Notes: generated by a model from the sequence alone, not told the origin. 59,547 nucleotides of DNA from Arthrobacter sp. (GCF_031179985.1 NZ_JAPSHJ010000004.1:1-59547), one strand, 5' to 3'; shown: positions 12,253-21,519, counted from the stretch's first letter. Numbers and translations are program-made.

Positions 12253-12362
12253 AGCGGGCCATAGCTGGCGTTGCCATACGGATCGCGCCAGGTGGGCAGA
12301 TCGTATTCCACTGCCGTGCGGAGAAGCGCCCCGACGCTCACCGTACGGAGTTCTGCGGACAA
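12249..12362 (-). other. Possible 37-residue ORF or 3' remnant of a lost gene
   Basis: On the minus strand a frame ends in TAA at 12249-12251, overlapping the TAG of the ABC transporter. Read upstream, the last residues are VEYDLPTWRDPYGNASYGPL, preceded by LSAELRTVSVGALLRTA. Composition and codon choice look like real protein, with G or C in most third positions. No ATG occurs in frame; TTG at 12362 or GTG at 12342 could start a 30-37 residue peptide, but neither has a clear ribosome site. The frame stays open further upstream through the 12385-12425 hairpin. It may be a genuine small protein, or the tail of a gene replaced by the subtilase. I recognise no family. Confidence 0.4.
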
Positions 12363-12384
12363 CTGCCATGGGCGCTGCTGCCCC

Positions 12385-12425
12385 AGCGGAGCCGTCGGAG
12401 GTGCCTCGCCTCCGACGGCTCCGCT
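12385..12425. terminator. 17-bp hairpin between convergent genes
   Basis: The arm at 12385-12401 is exactly complementary to 12409-12425, with a seven-base loop TGCCTCG. It lies just after the subtilase stop on the minus strand. The T-tract is short on the plus side and absent on the minus side. Most likely a transcription stop for the subtilase, possibly for both strands. Confidence 0.75.
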
Positions 12426-12439
12426 TTCGCATACGGCTG

Positions 12440-14356
12440 CTAGGCGGTGGTCACCGCGGTGTCATCCAGGAAGAACGTGGTCTTCAAGGACGAATCCTCG
12501 ACTCCCAGGAAACGGACGGTCACGTTCTTGCCTTTGAACGCCGTGACATCAAGCTGTTTCATGACATACCCGGTTGACTTGTTCAGGTTGGAAAAGGTGC
12601 CCAGCGTGGTGGTGGTTCCGTCGCTTATCACCTGGACTTTGAGGGTGTCATAAGCTGTGCTCCCTGTGCTCTCGTCGGTCTGCACATTGAGGTGGAACGA
12701 CAGAGAAACGCTGGCTGCCCCCGCAGGTACGGCAACGGGCTGGTCAAGGCTGTAGGAGCTGGACTGGCCCCACCCGTTCAGGCCCGCATACCCGGTTCCG
12801 GTGCGCGCGCCCGCACCGCTTTCGAAAGTATCCGTGTGGTTCGAGGACCAAGACACTGCCCCGGTTTCAAATCCGGGGTTCAGCAGCAGGTTGCCGGACG
12901 GAGGCGGCGTGCTGGTCCCGGCGAGCAACCCCATCGTCTTGGCAGCATCCGAGAGCCCTGTCCCGCAGCCGAGGGTGCAACCCCCTGGCATGGGCCGTGT
13001 GCCCTGCTTCAAGGTGGACTCCACCTGGGCAGGAGTGAAGGCGCTTTGCTTGGCCTTCATCAAAGCCACGAGCCCGGCGATATGGGGAGCAGCCATCGAT
13101 GTGCCCTGGTAGCCGGCATAGCCGGCCGCACCGGGAGTGGTCGTGCCGGTGTTGATCGTCGAAAGGATGCCGCCACCGGCCACCCTTACATCCCCGCCGG
13201 GTGCTGTCAGATCCACGGCAGAGCCGTAATTCGAGTAGTAGGACAACGAGCCGCTCGGATTGCTGGCTGCAACCGTGATGACGTTGCTGCAGTTTGCCGG
13301 CCGGGAGTTAGCGGCGTTCTGGGTTTCATTGCCTGCTGCCACCACTACTGCTGTTCCGCGGTTGACGGCAGCATTTATGGCATTTTGATAGGTGGTTCCG
13401 CACGTACCGGAACCTCCCAGGCTCATATTGATCACCTTGGCCGGATTGGCGTTGGCGGGTACACCGCTCACCGTTCCTCCAGCTGCCCAGACAATTGCTT
13501 CAGCGATATCCGAGAGGGAGCCTCCACACTTGGCCAGCACCCGGATTGGAACGATCCTTGCATCGGGGGCGACGCCAGCCACCCCGGTAGCGTTACCCGT
13601 AACAGCCGCCACGGTCCCGGCAACGTGCGTGCCGTGCCAGGAGGAATTGGCTGCCCGGGCCTGACCGCATTCGCCGGCCGCATACCAATCGCCTTGGTCC
13701 TGCGGATTGGCATCCCGGCCGTTGCCATCCCGGGCCGACGTGGCATCGGAGACGAAGTCGTAGCCCGGGAGGACGTTGGCGTTAAGATCCGGATGGGACG
13801 TGATGCCGGTATCGATGACGGCAACGTTCACGCCTGTGCCGGTGGAGATGTCCCACGCACCAGGGATGCGCATGCCATTCGTGGCCGTGAAATCCCACTG
13901 TTCGCTGTACCGGGGATCATTGGGAGTAAGGGAGGCAAACATCCGGGCATTTGGTTCCACATAGGCAACTGCGCCGGACGCCGCCAGCTCAGTCATGAAA
14001 TCCTTCGCGGCCTGGCCGGAAAGCGCTTTGTCGGCTGCGATCAGGGTTGCCCCGGTAGCGAGTGAACGTACTTCGTGGACCGAGACTCCCTGCTCTCGCG
14101 CAGCCTTGCCCCAGGCGTTGGCCCGGGTTCCAGGCGTTGCCCCGGAAGGCCCGTCCTTGTATTCGACGATGAACTCTGAATAGGCCTCCCCGGGGGAGAC
14201 GTTCTGCACGAACGCGTTTCCGTTCGAATCTCCTGAGCCGCCGCCTCCGTTGCCGGGATCACCGTTTGCCGGGGCGCCTGCCAATGCCATCATGGCGACG
14301 ACAGCCGCCAACGACAGGGCCAGGACACGGGGTGTCCTGCATTTTGCACTTTCCAT
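12440..14356 (-). CDS. Secreted S8 subtilisin-family serine protease
   Basis: 638-residue exported protease. The signal peptide is about residues 1-32 (LALSLAAVVAMMALAGAPA). An inhibitor-I9-like propeptide follows (about 55-135, with EFIVEYKDGPSG and AYVEPNARMFA). The catalytic domain (about 145-450) has D in VAVIDTGITSHPD, H in WHGTHVAGTVAA and S in GTSMAAPHIAGL. Residues about 485-638 form a jelly-roll C-terminal domain (NPGFETGAVSW to FLDDTAV) that resembles carbohydrate-binding or discoidin-like modules. The ATG at 14356 (MESAKCRTPR) is chosen because it gives a compact signal peptide; the frame opens 45 codons earlier without one. Likely a nutrient-scavenging or surface protease. It is monocistronic, with a strong hairpin after its stop. 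Confidence 0.93.
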   Translation of the reverse strand: MESAKCRTPRVLALSLAAVVAMMALAGAPANGDPGNGGGGSGDSNGNAFVQNVSPGEAYSEFIVEYKDGPSGATPGTRANAWGKAAREQGVSVHEVRSLATGATLIAADKALSGQAAKDFMTELAASGAVAYVEPNARMFASLTPNDPRYSEQWDFTATNGMRIPGAWDISTGTGVNVAVIDTGITSHPDLNANVLPGYDFVSDATSARDGNGRDANPQDQGDWYAAGECGQARAANSSWHGTHVAGTVAAVTGNATGVAGVAPDARIVPIRVLAKCGGSLSDIAEAIVWAAGGTVSGVPANANPAKVINMSLGGSGTCGTTYQNAINAAVNRGTAVVVAAGNETQNAANSRPANCSNVITVAASNPSGSLSYYSNYGSAVDLTAPGGDVRVAGGGILSTINTGTTTPGAAGYAGYQGTSMAAPHIAGLVALMKAKQSAFTPAQVESTLKQGTRPMPGGCTLGCGTGLSDAAKTMGLLAGTSTPPPSGNLLLNPGFETGAVSWSSNHTDTFESGAGARTGTGYAGLNGWGQSSSYSLDQPVAVPAGAASVSLSFHLNVQTDESTGSTAYDTLKVQVISDGTTTTLGTFSNLNKSTGYVMKQLDVTAFKGKNVTVRFLGVEDSSLKTTFFLDDTAVTTA

Positions 14357-14566
14357 GGGTTCTGCTTTCTCGGATCGGGCACAGCACTTCGTCCCGAATC
14401 TGGGTGGAGTGATGATGGTGCAAGCGGGATGCTGCTTGGCAACCGAGAGCAAATGTAAACAGAATTTCGCGTGCTGTAAATGCATTGACAAACTTCGTCA
14501 ATTGAAATATAACTCTCATTTAACCTGTGCAACGTCACACCTCGCGGGAGTACCTCGGCCGTCAAG

Positions 14567-14572
14567 TAAAGT
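14567..14572 (+). promoter_or_regulatory. -10 box TAAAGT, leaderless start of guaB3
   Basis: TAAAGT, six bases, then GTG at 14579. There is no purine-rich ribosome site beyond the spacer GGGGAC itself. Confidence 0.65.
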
Positions 14573-14578
14573 GGGGAC

Positions 14579-15715
14579 GTGACTTACGAGATTGAGATCG
14601 GCCGAGGCAAGCGTGGGCGTCGTGCCTACTCCCTGGATGACATAGCGATCATCCCCAACCGGCGTACCCGGGATCCCAAGGATGTGTCAGTCTCGTGGCA
14701 GATCGACGCATACAAGTTCGACATGCCGGTTATCGCCGCTCCGATGGACTCCGCGATGTCCCCGGCCACGGCTATCGCGTTGGGCCGGCTGGGCGGACTT
14801 GGCGTGCTGGACCTTGAGGGTCTCTGGACCCGGTACGAGGACCCACAGTCCATCCTGGATGAGATTGGCGCCCTGGAAGACGAGACCAACAGCCCGGCGG
14901 TGACCGGACGGATGCAGGAGCTCTACCGCGCGCCCATCCAGCCGGACCTGATCACCTCGCGCCTGGCGGAAATCCGGGCAGCCGGAGTAACGGTCGCGGG
15001 CTCACTGACGCCGCAGCGCACGCAGGAGCACTACAAGACAGTGCTGGCCGCCGGCGTCGACATCTTTGTGATCCGCGGAACCACAGTCTCCGCCGAGCAC
15101 GTCTCGAAGGACCACGAGCCCCTTAATCTCAAGCAGTTTATTTACGAACTGGACGTTCCGGTCATTGTGGGCGGCGCCGCCGGCTACACACCGGCTCTGC
15201 ACCTAATGCGCACCGGAGCAGCTGGCGTCCTCGTTGGCTTCGGCGGCGGAGCCACCAGCACCACCCGGCGGGCCCTGGGGATTCACTCGCCCATGGCTTC
15301 CGCCATTTCCGACGTCGCTGCTGCCCGCCGGGACTATATGGACGAATCCGGCGGGCGGTACGTCCACGTGATCGCCGACGGCGGGATGGGCAGCTCCGGT
15401 GCCATCATCAAGGCAATCGCCATGGGCGCCGACGCCGTCATGCTGGGCAGCGCTTTGGCCCGTGCAGAGGAAGCGCCAGGCAAGGGCTGGCACTGGGGCC
15501 AGGAAGCGCACCACCTTGAACTTCCGCGCGGCGATCGCGCAAACGTAGGCACTGTGGGCCCGCTTGAGGAAGTCCTCTTCGGGCCGGGACATCACACCAA
15601 CGGTACGTCCAACCTCATTGGGGCGCTCCGCCGTTCCATGGCAACCACGGGCTACTCGGACCTGAAGGAATTCCAGCGGGTCGACGTCGTCGTCTCGCCC
15701 TACGCCGGTAACTGA
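14579..15715 (+). CDS. guaB3: GuaB3-type IMPDH-family protein, catalytic Cys replaced by Ser
   Basis: 378-residue TIM-barrel protein of the GuaB3 (IMPDH/GMP reductase) family, with no CBS domains. It starts YEIEIGRGKRGRRAYSLDDI and keeps the barrel motifs MPVIAAPMDSAMSPATA and IADGGMGSSGAIIKAIAMGA. The loop corresponding to GuaB's GSICTTR reads GATSTTR, placing Ser227 where the IMPDH nucleophilic cysteine sits. A classical IMPDH mechanism is therefore unlikely. Some GuaB3 proteins have been reported to act in GMP reduction, but I cannot assign a reaction here. GuaB3 commonly accompanies guaB and guaA in actinobacteria. GTG start with a leaderless-type -10 box. Confidence 0.88.
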   Translation: MTYEIEIGRGKRGRRAYSLDDIAIIPNRRTRDPKDVSVSWQIDAYKFDMPVIAAPMDSAMSPATAIALGRLGGLGVLDLEGLWTRYEDPQSILDEIGALEDETNSPAVTGRMQELYRAPIQPDLITSRLAEIRAAGVTVAGSLTPQRTQEHYKTVLAAGVDIFVIRGTTVSAEHVSKDHEPLNLKQFIYELDVPVIVGGAAGYTPALHLMRTGAAGVLVGFGGGATSTTRRALGIHSPMASAISDVAAARRDYMDESGGRYVHVIADGGMGSSGAIIKAIAMGADAVMLGSALARAEEAPGKGWHWGQEAHHLELPRGDRANVGTVGPLEEVLFGPGHHTNGTSNLIGALRRSMATTGYSDLKEFQRVDVVVSPYAGN

Positions 15716-15787
15716 ACCTCCCAGCGAACGGCCGGGGGCAGCCGGGCTTGTTCGGCGGCAACCCTGCCCATCCACGAAACATGCAAG

Positions 15788-15793
15788 TAGTCT
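15788..15793 (+). promoter_or_regulatory. Possible -10 box TAGTCT of glpD
   Basis: TAGTCT would start transcription near 15800 and give a leader of about 30 bases. That leader contains GGAG about seven bases before the glpD ATG. Confidence 0.4.
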
Positions 15794-15830
15794 GGTGAAC
15801 TACGAGCCTTGAAGTGGATGGAGACGAGAA

Positions 15831-17582
15831 ATGAGCAGTCTTTCCAGCAGTTCGCCGCAGGCAGCCGGGGCGTTGGGGCCCGAGGCCCGGGAGGCTTCCC
15901 TGAAAGCACTGAGGGCCACCACTGATCCAGGCAAGGAACTGGACATCCTCATCGTCGGTGGCGGAATCGTGGGGACCGGGGCGGCCCTGGATGCTGTAAC
16001 CCGCGGCCTCAGCGTCGGGATTGTGGAAGCCAACGACTGGGCAGCCGGTACGTCATCACGGTCCTCGAAACTCATCCACGGTGGGCTTCGCTATCTGGAA
16101 ATGCTGGATTTCGGCCTCGTCAAGGAAGCCTTGCAGGAACGTGGCCTTCTGCTTTCGGAGCTCGCTCCGCACCTCGCCAGGCCCGTGCCTTTTCTGTACC
16201 CGCTGACCAGGCCGTTTTTTGAACGACCCTATGTGGGGGCCGGAATTGCCCTGTACGACCTCATGTCCATCTCCAGCGGGCACCAGCGGGGTGTTCCCTT
16301 CCACAAGCACCTGACCCGGCGAGGAACCCTTCGGGCTGCTCCAAGCCTCAAGGACGACGCGTTTGTTGGTTCGATCCGCTACTACGACGGGCAGGTGGAC
16401 GACGCCAAGTATGTAGCCAACCTGGTGCGGACCGCGGCCTACTACGGTGCCCATGCAGTCAACCAGACATCAGTGGTTGACTTCCTGAGGGAAGGCGAAC
16501 GGGTGGTCGGGGCAAAGGTCGTCAACCATGAGGACAACTCCACCTTCAACATCCGGGCCAAGCAGGTTATTAACGCCACCGGTGTCTGGACCGACGAGAC
16601 CCAGGCCATGGTCACGGAGCGGGGGCAGCTCAAGGTCCGCGCATCCAAGGGCATTCACCTGGTGGTGCCCCGCGACCGGTTCCAGTCAACAGTCGGGCTG
16701 ATCCTCCGCACCGAGAAATCGGTGTTGTTCGTCATTCCATGGGGCAGGCACTGGATCATCGGGACCACGGACACTGACTGGAACCTGGACAAGGCCCATC
16801 CGGCGGCGTCGAGGAAAGACATCGACTATATTCTGGAGCACGTCAACAGGGTCCTTAAGCGCCCCCTGACGCGGGAGGATGTTGAAGGAGTCTACGCGGG
16901 CCTGCGCCCGCTGCTGGCTGGCGAGAACGACTCCACAGCCAAACTGTCGCGTGAGCATGTGGTCGCGCACCCCGTACCCGGTCTTGTTGTGGTCGCAGGC
17001 GGCAAATGGACGACATACCGCGTCATGGCCCAGGACGCGGTGGACGAAGCCACGCGCAGCATGGATGAGCGGGTGCCACCAAGCTGCACTGACACCATTC
17101 CGCTCTTGGGGGCCAGCGGCTTCAAGGCGGCCTGGAACCGGCGTAACAGAACAGCGGAGGAATCAGGGGTTCACGTGGCGAGGGTTGAGCATCTCCTCAA
17201 CCGTTATGGCTCAATGGCGGCGGAAGTCCTGGCACTGATCAAGGACAACCCTGCGCTCGCCGAGCCGATCCCCGGGGCTGACGATTACCTTCAGGCCGAG
17301 GCAGTCTACGCAGCCACCCACGAAGGCGCCCGCCATGTGAACGACGTACTGACGCGCAGGACACGGATATCGATCGAAGCGTGGGATCGCGGTGTATCTG
17401 CCGTTCCGGTAGTGGCTAAACTTATGGGGGAGATTCTTGGCTGGAGCGATGCGCAACGCGAAAGCGAAATCAAGCATTACCTTGCCCGGGTGGAAGCTGA
17501 ACGGCTGAGCCAGGAGCAACCGGATGATGTGTCTGCCGACGCCGCACGATTGGGAGTCGAGGACATCGTTCCGCTGCGCTGA
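15831..17582 (+). CDS. glpD: Aerobic glycerol-3-phosphate dehydrogenase
   Basis: FAD-dependent oxidation of sn-glycerol-3-phosphate to dihydroxyacetone phosphate, feeding electrons to menaquinone at the membrane. 583 residues. The FAD-binding Rossmann motif is ILIVGGGIVGTGAALDA (Gly43-45). SSRSSKLIHGGLRYLE and VIPWGRHWIIGTTDTDW are typical of GlpD, as is the C-terminal helical cap (DDYLQAEAVYAATHEGA, with RTRISIE). The start ATG follows GGAGACGAGAA. An EIIA gene begins 45 bases after the stop and is probably co-transcribed. glpF and glpK, often nearby in actinobacteria, are not in the window. Confidence 0.97.
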   Translation: MSSLSSSSPQAAGALGPEAREASLKALRATTDPGKELDILIVGGGIVGTGAALDAVTRGLSVGIVEANDWAAGTSSRSSKLIHGGLRYLEMLDFGLVKEALQERGLLLSELAPHLARPVPFLYPLTRPFFERPYVGAGIALYDLMSISSGHQRGVPFHKHLTRRGTLRAAPSLKDDAFVGSIRYYDGQVDDAKYVANLVRTAAYYGAHAVNQTSVVDFLREGERVVGAKVVNHEDNSTFNIRAKQVINATGVWTDETQAMVTERGQLKVRASKGIHLVVPRDRFQSTVGLILRTEKSVLFVIPWGRHWIIGTTDTDWNLDKAHPAASRKDIDYILEHVNRVLKRPLTREDVEGVYAGLRPLLAGENDSTAKLSREHVVAHPVPGLVVVAGGKWTTYRVMAQDAVDEATRSMDERVPPSCTDTIPLLGASGFKAAWNRRNRTAEESGVHVARVEHLLNRYGSMAAEVLALIKDNPALAEPIPGADDYLQAEAVYAATHEGARHVNDVLTRRTRISIEAWDRGVSAVPVVAKLMGEILGWSDAQRESEIKHYLARVEAERLSQEQPDDVSADAARLGVEDIVPLR

Positions 17583-17627
17583 GCGGGCTGCCGCCTGCAC
17601 CTCCATGCCGCACTGAAGGGACACCAC

Positions 17628-18116
17628 TTGGCGGAACCACTTGACCGCTACGATGCAGAACTCACCACGCCCGAGATGGTGATTCTGGAGTTGGACGCCA
17701 AGGATAAGACCGATGCCGCTATGCAGCTGGCGAAACGGCTCCACACGGCCGGACGTGTCTCGGACCTTGAGGGTTTCCTTCGCCACGTCAACGCCCGGGA
17801 ACACCAGCTTGCTACGGGGCTCCCCGGAGGAGTGGGCCTTCCCCATGCCCGCAGTGAGTTTGTGAACCAGACGTCTATAGCTGTCGGAATCACCAAATAT
17901 GGCAGGTCCTTGGATTTCGGCGCTTCTGACGGCCCTGCAACCGTCATCTTGCTGATCGCTACACCGGCAAGTTCCTTCTCTGACCATTTGGAAGTCCTGG
18001 CCACCCTTGCGAGGTCACTATCCAAGGAATCCTTCCGCGAGTCGCTTCGCCGGGCTTACGATGCCGAGGTCATTGCCGAGCTCATCAATTCCAGTCTCGT
18101 CTTCTTCGACCACTGA
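17628..18116 (+). CDS. Stand-alone PTS EIIA (fructose/mannitol or Ntr type)
   Basis: 162-residue cytosolic phosphocarrier of the PTS_EIIA_2 fold. The phospho-accepting His is His73 in GGVGLPHARSEF, and the following ILLIATPASSFSDHLEVLATLARSL is the family's second signature. Normally EIIA takes phosphate from HPr and passes it to an EIIB; no EIIB or EIIC is present here. Alone and directly after glpD it may be a regulatory EIIA or serve a transporter elsewhere. TTG start with GAAGGG seven bases upstream. Confidence 0.88.
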   Translation: MAEPLDRYDAELTTPEMVILELDAKDKTDAAMQLAKRLHTAGRVSDLEGFLRHVNAREHQLATGLPGGVGLPHARSEFVNQTSIAVGITKYGRSLDFGASDGPATVILLIATPASSFSDHLEVLATLARSLSKESFRESLRRAYDAEVIAELINSSLVFFDH

Positions 18117-18177
18117 GGAACGGTTCAGCAGGCCTTCGGGATTCCGGCGCGTTTCGTTGTTCTACGCGGCGACGAAG

Positions 18178-18183
18178 TACGGT
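18178..18183 (+). promoter_or_regulatory. -10 box TACGGT, leaderless start of SURF1 gene
   Basis: TACGGT is followed by six bases and the GTG at 18190. A second GTG sits two bases earlier, out of frame. Confidence 0.6.
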
Positions 18184-18189
18184 TAATGT

Positions 18190-19110
18190 GTGTTGAAAAC
18201 TGCCCTCAAACCCCGTTGGATCTTAGGCCTGGTATTTGCCATCGCCGTTTCCGGCGTTTTTGTTCTCCTGAGCCAATGGCAGTTTGGCCGGTCCACTCAG
18301 GTGGAGGTTCCGGTTTCAACAGGAACGGAGGACGTACGTCCTCTGACCGCAACGCTCCAGCCGGGTACGTTTTTCCCCGGTTCAGTTGCGGACCAGATGG
18401 TCAGTGCAAAGGGGAGTTACGACGCCCGGAACCAGGTGTTGATTCCAGGGCGGTTGAACAACGGGGCCACCGGCTATTGGGTGGTGAATGCCTTCGCTGT
18501 CCAGGATGCCCCGCTTCTGTCCGGTGCAGGGGCGTCGCCTCAAATGTGGATTCCGGTCGCCCGCGGATGGGTTGCGGATCCCGCAGAGGTGCCGGCACCG
18601 CCGTCGGGCGTTGTGGAACTGACGGGCAGGCTCCTGCCCTCCGAAGCCCCGTTGCCCAACACAGACGCCGGCCCCGGCCGGGCCACAGCCGTTTCGGTGG
18701 CGGAACTCATCAACATCTGGGAGGTGAGCAGCTACCCCGGCTTTGTAGCTGCCACCGTCGAGATAGCGGGAAGCTCTGACGTCAGCGCGGCGGCCGTCTC
18801 CGGTGATCTGAAGCCCCTGAAAATCGGTGCCCAGCCTCCGCCCCAGCAGGTCAACTGGCTCAATCTTTTCTACTCCGTGGAATGGGTCGTTTTCGCGGGC
18901 TTCGCGTTGTTCATCTGGTGGCGCCTTGTCAAGGATGACTACCGCAGAGGCCTTGAAGACGAATTCGACGACGACGCCCTCCCGGAAGATGACGGGCAGC
19001 ATCCCCGCACCCAGCCCAGGCCCTCTGACCAAACAGCCAGTGCAGCCGGACAACCTTCCGGCGCACCCGAACACCAGCCCAGCCCTTCTGAACAAAAGGT
19101 ACAACCATGA
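18190..19110 (+). CDS. SURF1-family cytochrome oxidase assembly protein
   Basis: 306-residue membrane protein of the SURF1/Shy1 family, which helps insert haem a or mature subunit I of aa3-type cytochrome oxidase. Layout is classical: transmembrane helix about 9-27, an extracytoplasmic domain with LSQWQFGR near the first helix, VARGWV and LTGRLLPSE, then a second helix about 230-252 (VEWVVFAGFALFIWW). The tail (about 265-306) is acidic then Pro/Ser/Gln-rich and probably disordered. GTG at 18190 fits a leaderless start; TTG one codon later is an alternative. It overlaps the next gene by four bases (ATGA). Confidence 0.9.
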   Translation: MLKTALKPRWILGLVFAIAVSGVFVLLSQWQFGRSTQVEVPVSTGTEDVRPLTATLQPGTFFPGSVADQMVSAKGSYDARNQVLIPGRLNNGATGYWVVNAFAVQDAPLLSGAGASPQMWIPVARGWVADPAEVPAPPSGVVELTGRLLPSEAPLPNTDAGPGRATAVSVAELINIWEVSSYPGFVAATVEIAGSSDVSAAAVSGDLKPLKIGAQPPPQQVNWLNLFYSVEWVVFAGFALFIWWRLVKDDYRRGLEDEFDDDALPEDDGQHPRTQPRPSDQTASAAGQPSGAPEHQPSPSEQKVQP

Positions 19111-19616
19111 TCGAGCCCAAGCCCGCCATCCAGCCCCAATCTCCCGGCGGAGCCGGGTCAAAAGGTAAAAAGCGGCGATTTGGTGGCACCGAGGCGCAGA
19201 TCCGCTCCGCACTGAAGTTCTACAAGGTCCTCGCGTACCTCACCGGCGCAATGTTGCTGCTTCTGTGCGCTGAACTGATCGCCCGGTACGGCTTCGGCCA
19301 GTACCTGTTCGCCGGCGGCACTGACGCGCTCACGGGGCAGCCCCACGGCTTCGGTTTCGCCGATGCCGAGCCGAAGGGCGTGGTGGAAGGCTTCAACGTC
19401 TCCGTCACTGTGCTGATTGTTCACGGCTGGATGTACGTGGTTTACCTCATGTCGAACTTCCGCCTGTGGTCCCTGATGCGGTGGCCGTTTATGAAGATGA
19501 TCATCCTTGCGCTGGGCGGTGTGGTGCCGTTCCTTTCCTTCATCGTCGAGAAGAAGTTCCATGCTGAAGTCGAGGCAGAACTCGCTGCCAACCCGCAGGC
19601 ATCCAGGCGCTACTGA
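19107..19616 (+). CDS. DUF3817 membrane protein
   Basis: 169-residue integral membrane protein of the DUF3817 family. A basic N-terminal tail (residues 1-30, with GSKGKKRRFGG) precedes three hydrophobic segments: about 43-62 (AYLTGAMLLLLCAELIARYG), 97-118 (VTVLIVHGWMYVVYLMSNF) and 128-146 (MIILALGGVVPFLSFIVEKK). Function is unknown. The family often sits beside guaA or respiratory genes in actinobacteria. ATGA overlap with the SURF1 gene means coupled translation and a possible shared role in the membrane or respiratory chain. Confidence 0.85.
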   Translation: MIEPKPAIQPQSPGGAGSKGKKRRFGGTEAQIRSALKFYKVLAYLTGAMLLLLCAELIARYGFGQYLFAGGTDALTGQPHGFGFADAEPKGVVEGFNVSVTVLIVHGWMYVVYLMSNFRLWSLMRWPFMKMIILALGGVVPFLSFIVEKKFHAEVEAELAANPQASRRY

Positions 19617-19722
19617 TCCATGCCCCCTGCGCTGCTGACGCGGAGGTGTGAGTTGCCTTACGTCTGGCCGCAGAAGGCGCGTAAGGCGGCTTCTCAAGGT
19701 GCGTCGGGGCAACACCGCCAAG

Positions 19723-19728
19723 TACCCT
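19723..19728 (+). promoter_or_regulatory. -10 box TACCCT, leaderless start of guaA
   Basis: TACCCT, six bases (AGGACA), then GTG at 19735. The spacing matches leaderless transcription. Confidence 0.6.
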
Positions 19729-19734
19729 AGGACA

Positions 19735-21324
19735 GTGACTACTCCCACTGCATCCCAGACTTCCCAGAAGCCGGTGCTGGTTGTTGACTACGGTGCCCAG
19801 TACGCGCAGCTGATTGCCCGCCGCGTCCGGGAAGCGAATGTGTATTCGGAAGTGGTTCCGCATACCTACAGCACCGAGCAACTGCTGGCCAAAAACCCCG
19901 CCGCCATCATTCTTTCAGGCGGCCCTTCCAGCGTGTACGCGGACGGTGCCCCGAGCGTCGGTGCCGATCTGTTTGAGGCCGGGATTCCCGTTTTCGGCAT
20001 CTGCTACGGCTTCCAGGCCATGGCCAACGCCCTGGGCGGCAAGGTGGACAAAACAGGCCTGCGGGAATACGGATCGACTCAGACCACCATCCTCGGCGAA
20101 GGCCGCTCCGTGCTGGAAGGGATGCCCCAGCACCAGAACACCTGGATGAGTCACGGCGACTCAGTGCACGAGGCGCCGGAAGGCTTCGAAGTACTCGCGA
20201 CGACGGCAGGCGCTGAAGTCGCGGCGTTCGCCAATGAAGAGAAATGCCTCTACGGCGTCCAGTGGCACCCGGAAGTGAAACACTCCGCATACGGCCAGCA
20301 GGTCCTTGAGAACTTCCTGTTCAAGGGGGCAAAGCTGCAGCCCAACTGGACAACAGGGAACATTCTTGAAGAGCAGGTTGACCGGATCCGGAAACAGATC
20401 GGCGATGCCAGGGTCATCTGCGGACTCTCGGGAGGAGTGGATTCAGCGGTGGCCGCTGCACTGGTCCAGCGCGCTGTGGGTGACCAGCTCACCTGCGTCT
20501 TTGTGGACCATGGGCTGCTCCGCGAGGGCGAGGCCGAACAGGTGGAACGCGATTTCGTTGCGGCTACCGGCGTCAAACTTTACGTCGCCAACGAGCAGGA
20601 GCGCTTCCAGGCTGCGCTTGCCGGTGTCAGCGATCCCGAGACCAAACGCAAGATCATAGGCCGCGAATTCATCCGCGCCTTCGAAGAAGCTGAGCTGGCA
20701 ATCATCGCCGAAGCTGCTGCCCACGGCGAGAAGATCAAATTCCTCGTCCAGGGCACTCTGTACCCTGACGTCGTCGAATCCGGCGGCGGCGAAGGTGCAG
20801 CCAACATCAAGAGCCACCACAACGTGGGCGGCCTTCCGGAAGACCTGCAGTTTGAGCTTGTGGAGCCGCTCCGCGCCTTGTTCAAGGATGAGGTCCGTGC
20901 TGTAGGGGCCCAGCTTGGGCTGCCGCAGGAGATCGTGGGACGCCAGCCGTTCCCGGGTCCCGGGCTTGGCATCCGCATTGTCGGAGAGGTCACGAAGGAA
21001 CGGCTGGACTTGCTCCGCAAGGCTGATGCCATCGCACGTGCCGAGCTTACAGCCGCAGGACTGGACAACGAAGTCTGGCAGATGCCGGTGGTTCTGCTGG
21101 CGGACGTCCGAAGCGTTGGCGTCCAGGGCGACGGCCGCACCTACGGTCATCCGATCGTCCTTCGTCCGGTCTCCTCGGAAGACGCCATGACTGCAGACTG
21201 GTCAAGGCTGCCTTATGAACTGTTGGCTAAGATTTCCAACCGTATTACCAATGAAGTCGAGGGCGTGAACCGTGTGGTGCTGGATGTGACCAGCAAACCC
21301 CCGGGAACCATCGAGTGGGAGTAG
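19735..21324 (+). CDS. guaA: GMP synthase (glutamine-hydrolysing)
   Basis: Makes GMP from XMP using ATP and glutamine. 529 residues with the usual three parts: class-I glutamine amidotransferase (about 10-205; nucleophile Cys90 in GICYGFQAM, His in QWHPEVKHS), PP-loop ATP pyrophosphatase (about 225-400; LSGGVDSAV), and the C-terminal dimerisation domain ending KPPGTIEWE. The open frame reaches 29 codons further upstream, but homologous sequence starts near [12 protein letters not shown] and a leaderless-type -10 box fits the GTG at 19735. A clear terminator follows. Confidence 0.97.
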   Translation: MTTPTASQTSQKPVLVVDYGAQYAQLIARRVREANVYSEVVPHTYSTEQLLAKNPAAIILSGGPSSVYADGAPSVGADLFEAGIPVFGICYGFQAMANALGGKVDKTGLREYGSTQTTILGEGRSVLEGMPQHQNTWMSHGDSVHEAPEGFEVLATTAGAEVAAFANEEKCLYGVQWHPEVKHSAYGQQVLENFLFKGAKLQPNWTTGNILEEQVDRIRKQIGDARVICGLSGGVDSAVAAALVQRAVGDQLTCVFVDHGLLREGEAEQVERDFVAATGVKLYVANEQERFQAALAGVSDPETKRKIIGREFIRAFEEAELAIIAEAAAHGEKIKFLVQGTLYPDVVESGGGEGAANIKSHHNVGGLPEDLQFELVEPLRALFKDEVRAVGAQLGLPQEIVGRQPFPGPGLGIRIVGEVTKERLDLLRKADAIARAELTAAGLDNEVWQMPVVLLADVRSVGVQGDGRTYGHPIVLRPVSSEDAMTADWSRLPYELLAKISNRITNEVEGVNRVVLDVTSKPPGTIEWE

Positions 21325-21331
21325 TCCTCTG

Positions 21332-21368
21332 AGTGGCCGGTCTCCAGCGGGAGGCCGGCTACTTTTTT
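21332..21368 (+). terminator. Intrinsic terminator of guaA
   Basis: Arms AGTGGCCGGTCTCC (21332-21345) and GGAGGCCGGCTACT (21350-21363) pair with two G-U pairs around AGCG and run into a T-tract (21363-21368). Confidence 0.9.
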
Positions 21369-21519
21369 GTCGGGACGGCTAAAACCGGGCAATTTTGCCG
21401 GCCCCAGTGTTGCGGAGTCTCACAGGCGGTCAATTCCGGCTACCCTCGAAACTATGCCGGTATGGTCCAGGGCGTCACGCGCGAGCACAGAAAACGCGAG
21501 CATAGAAAAGAAGGCAGCA

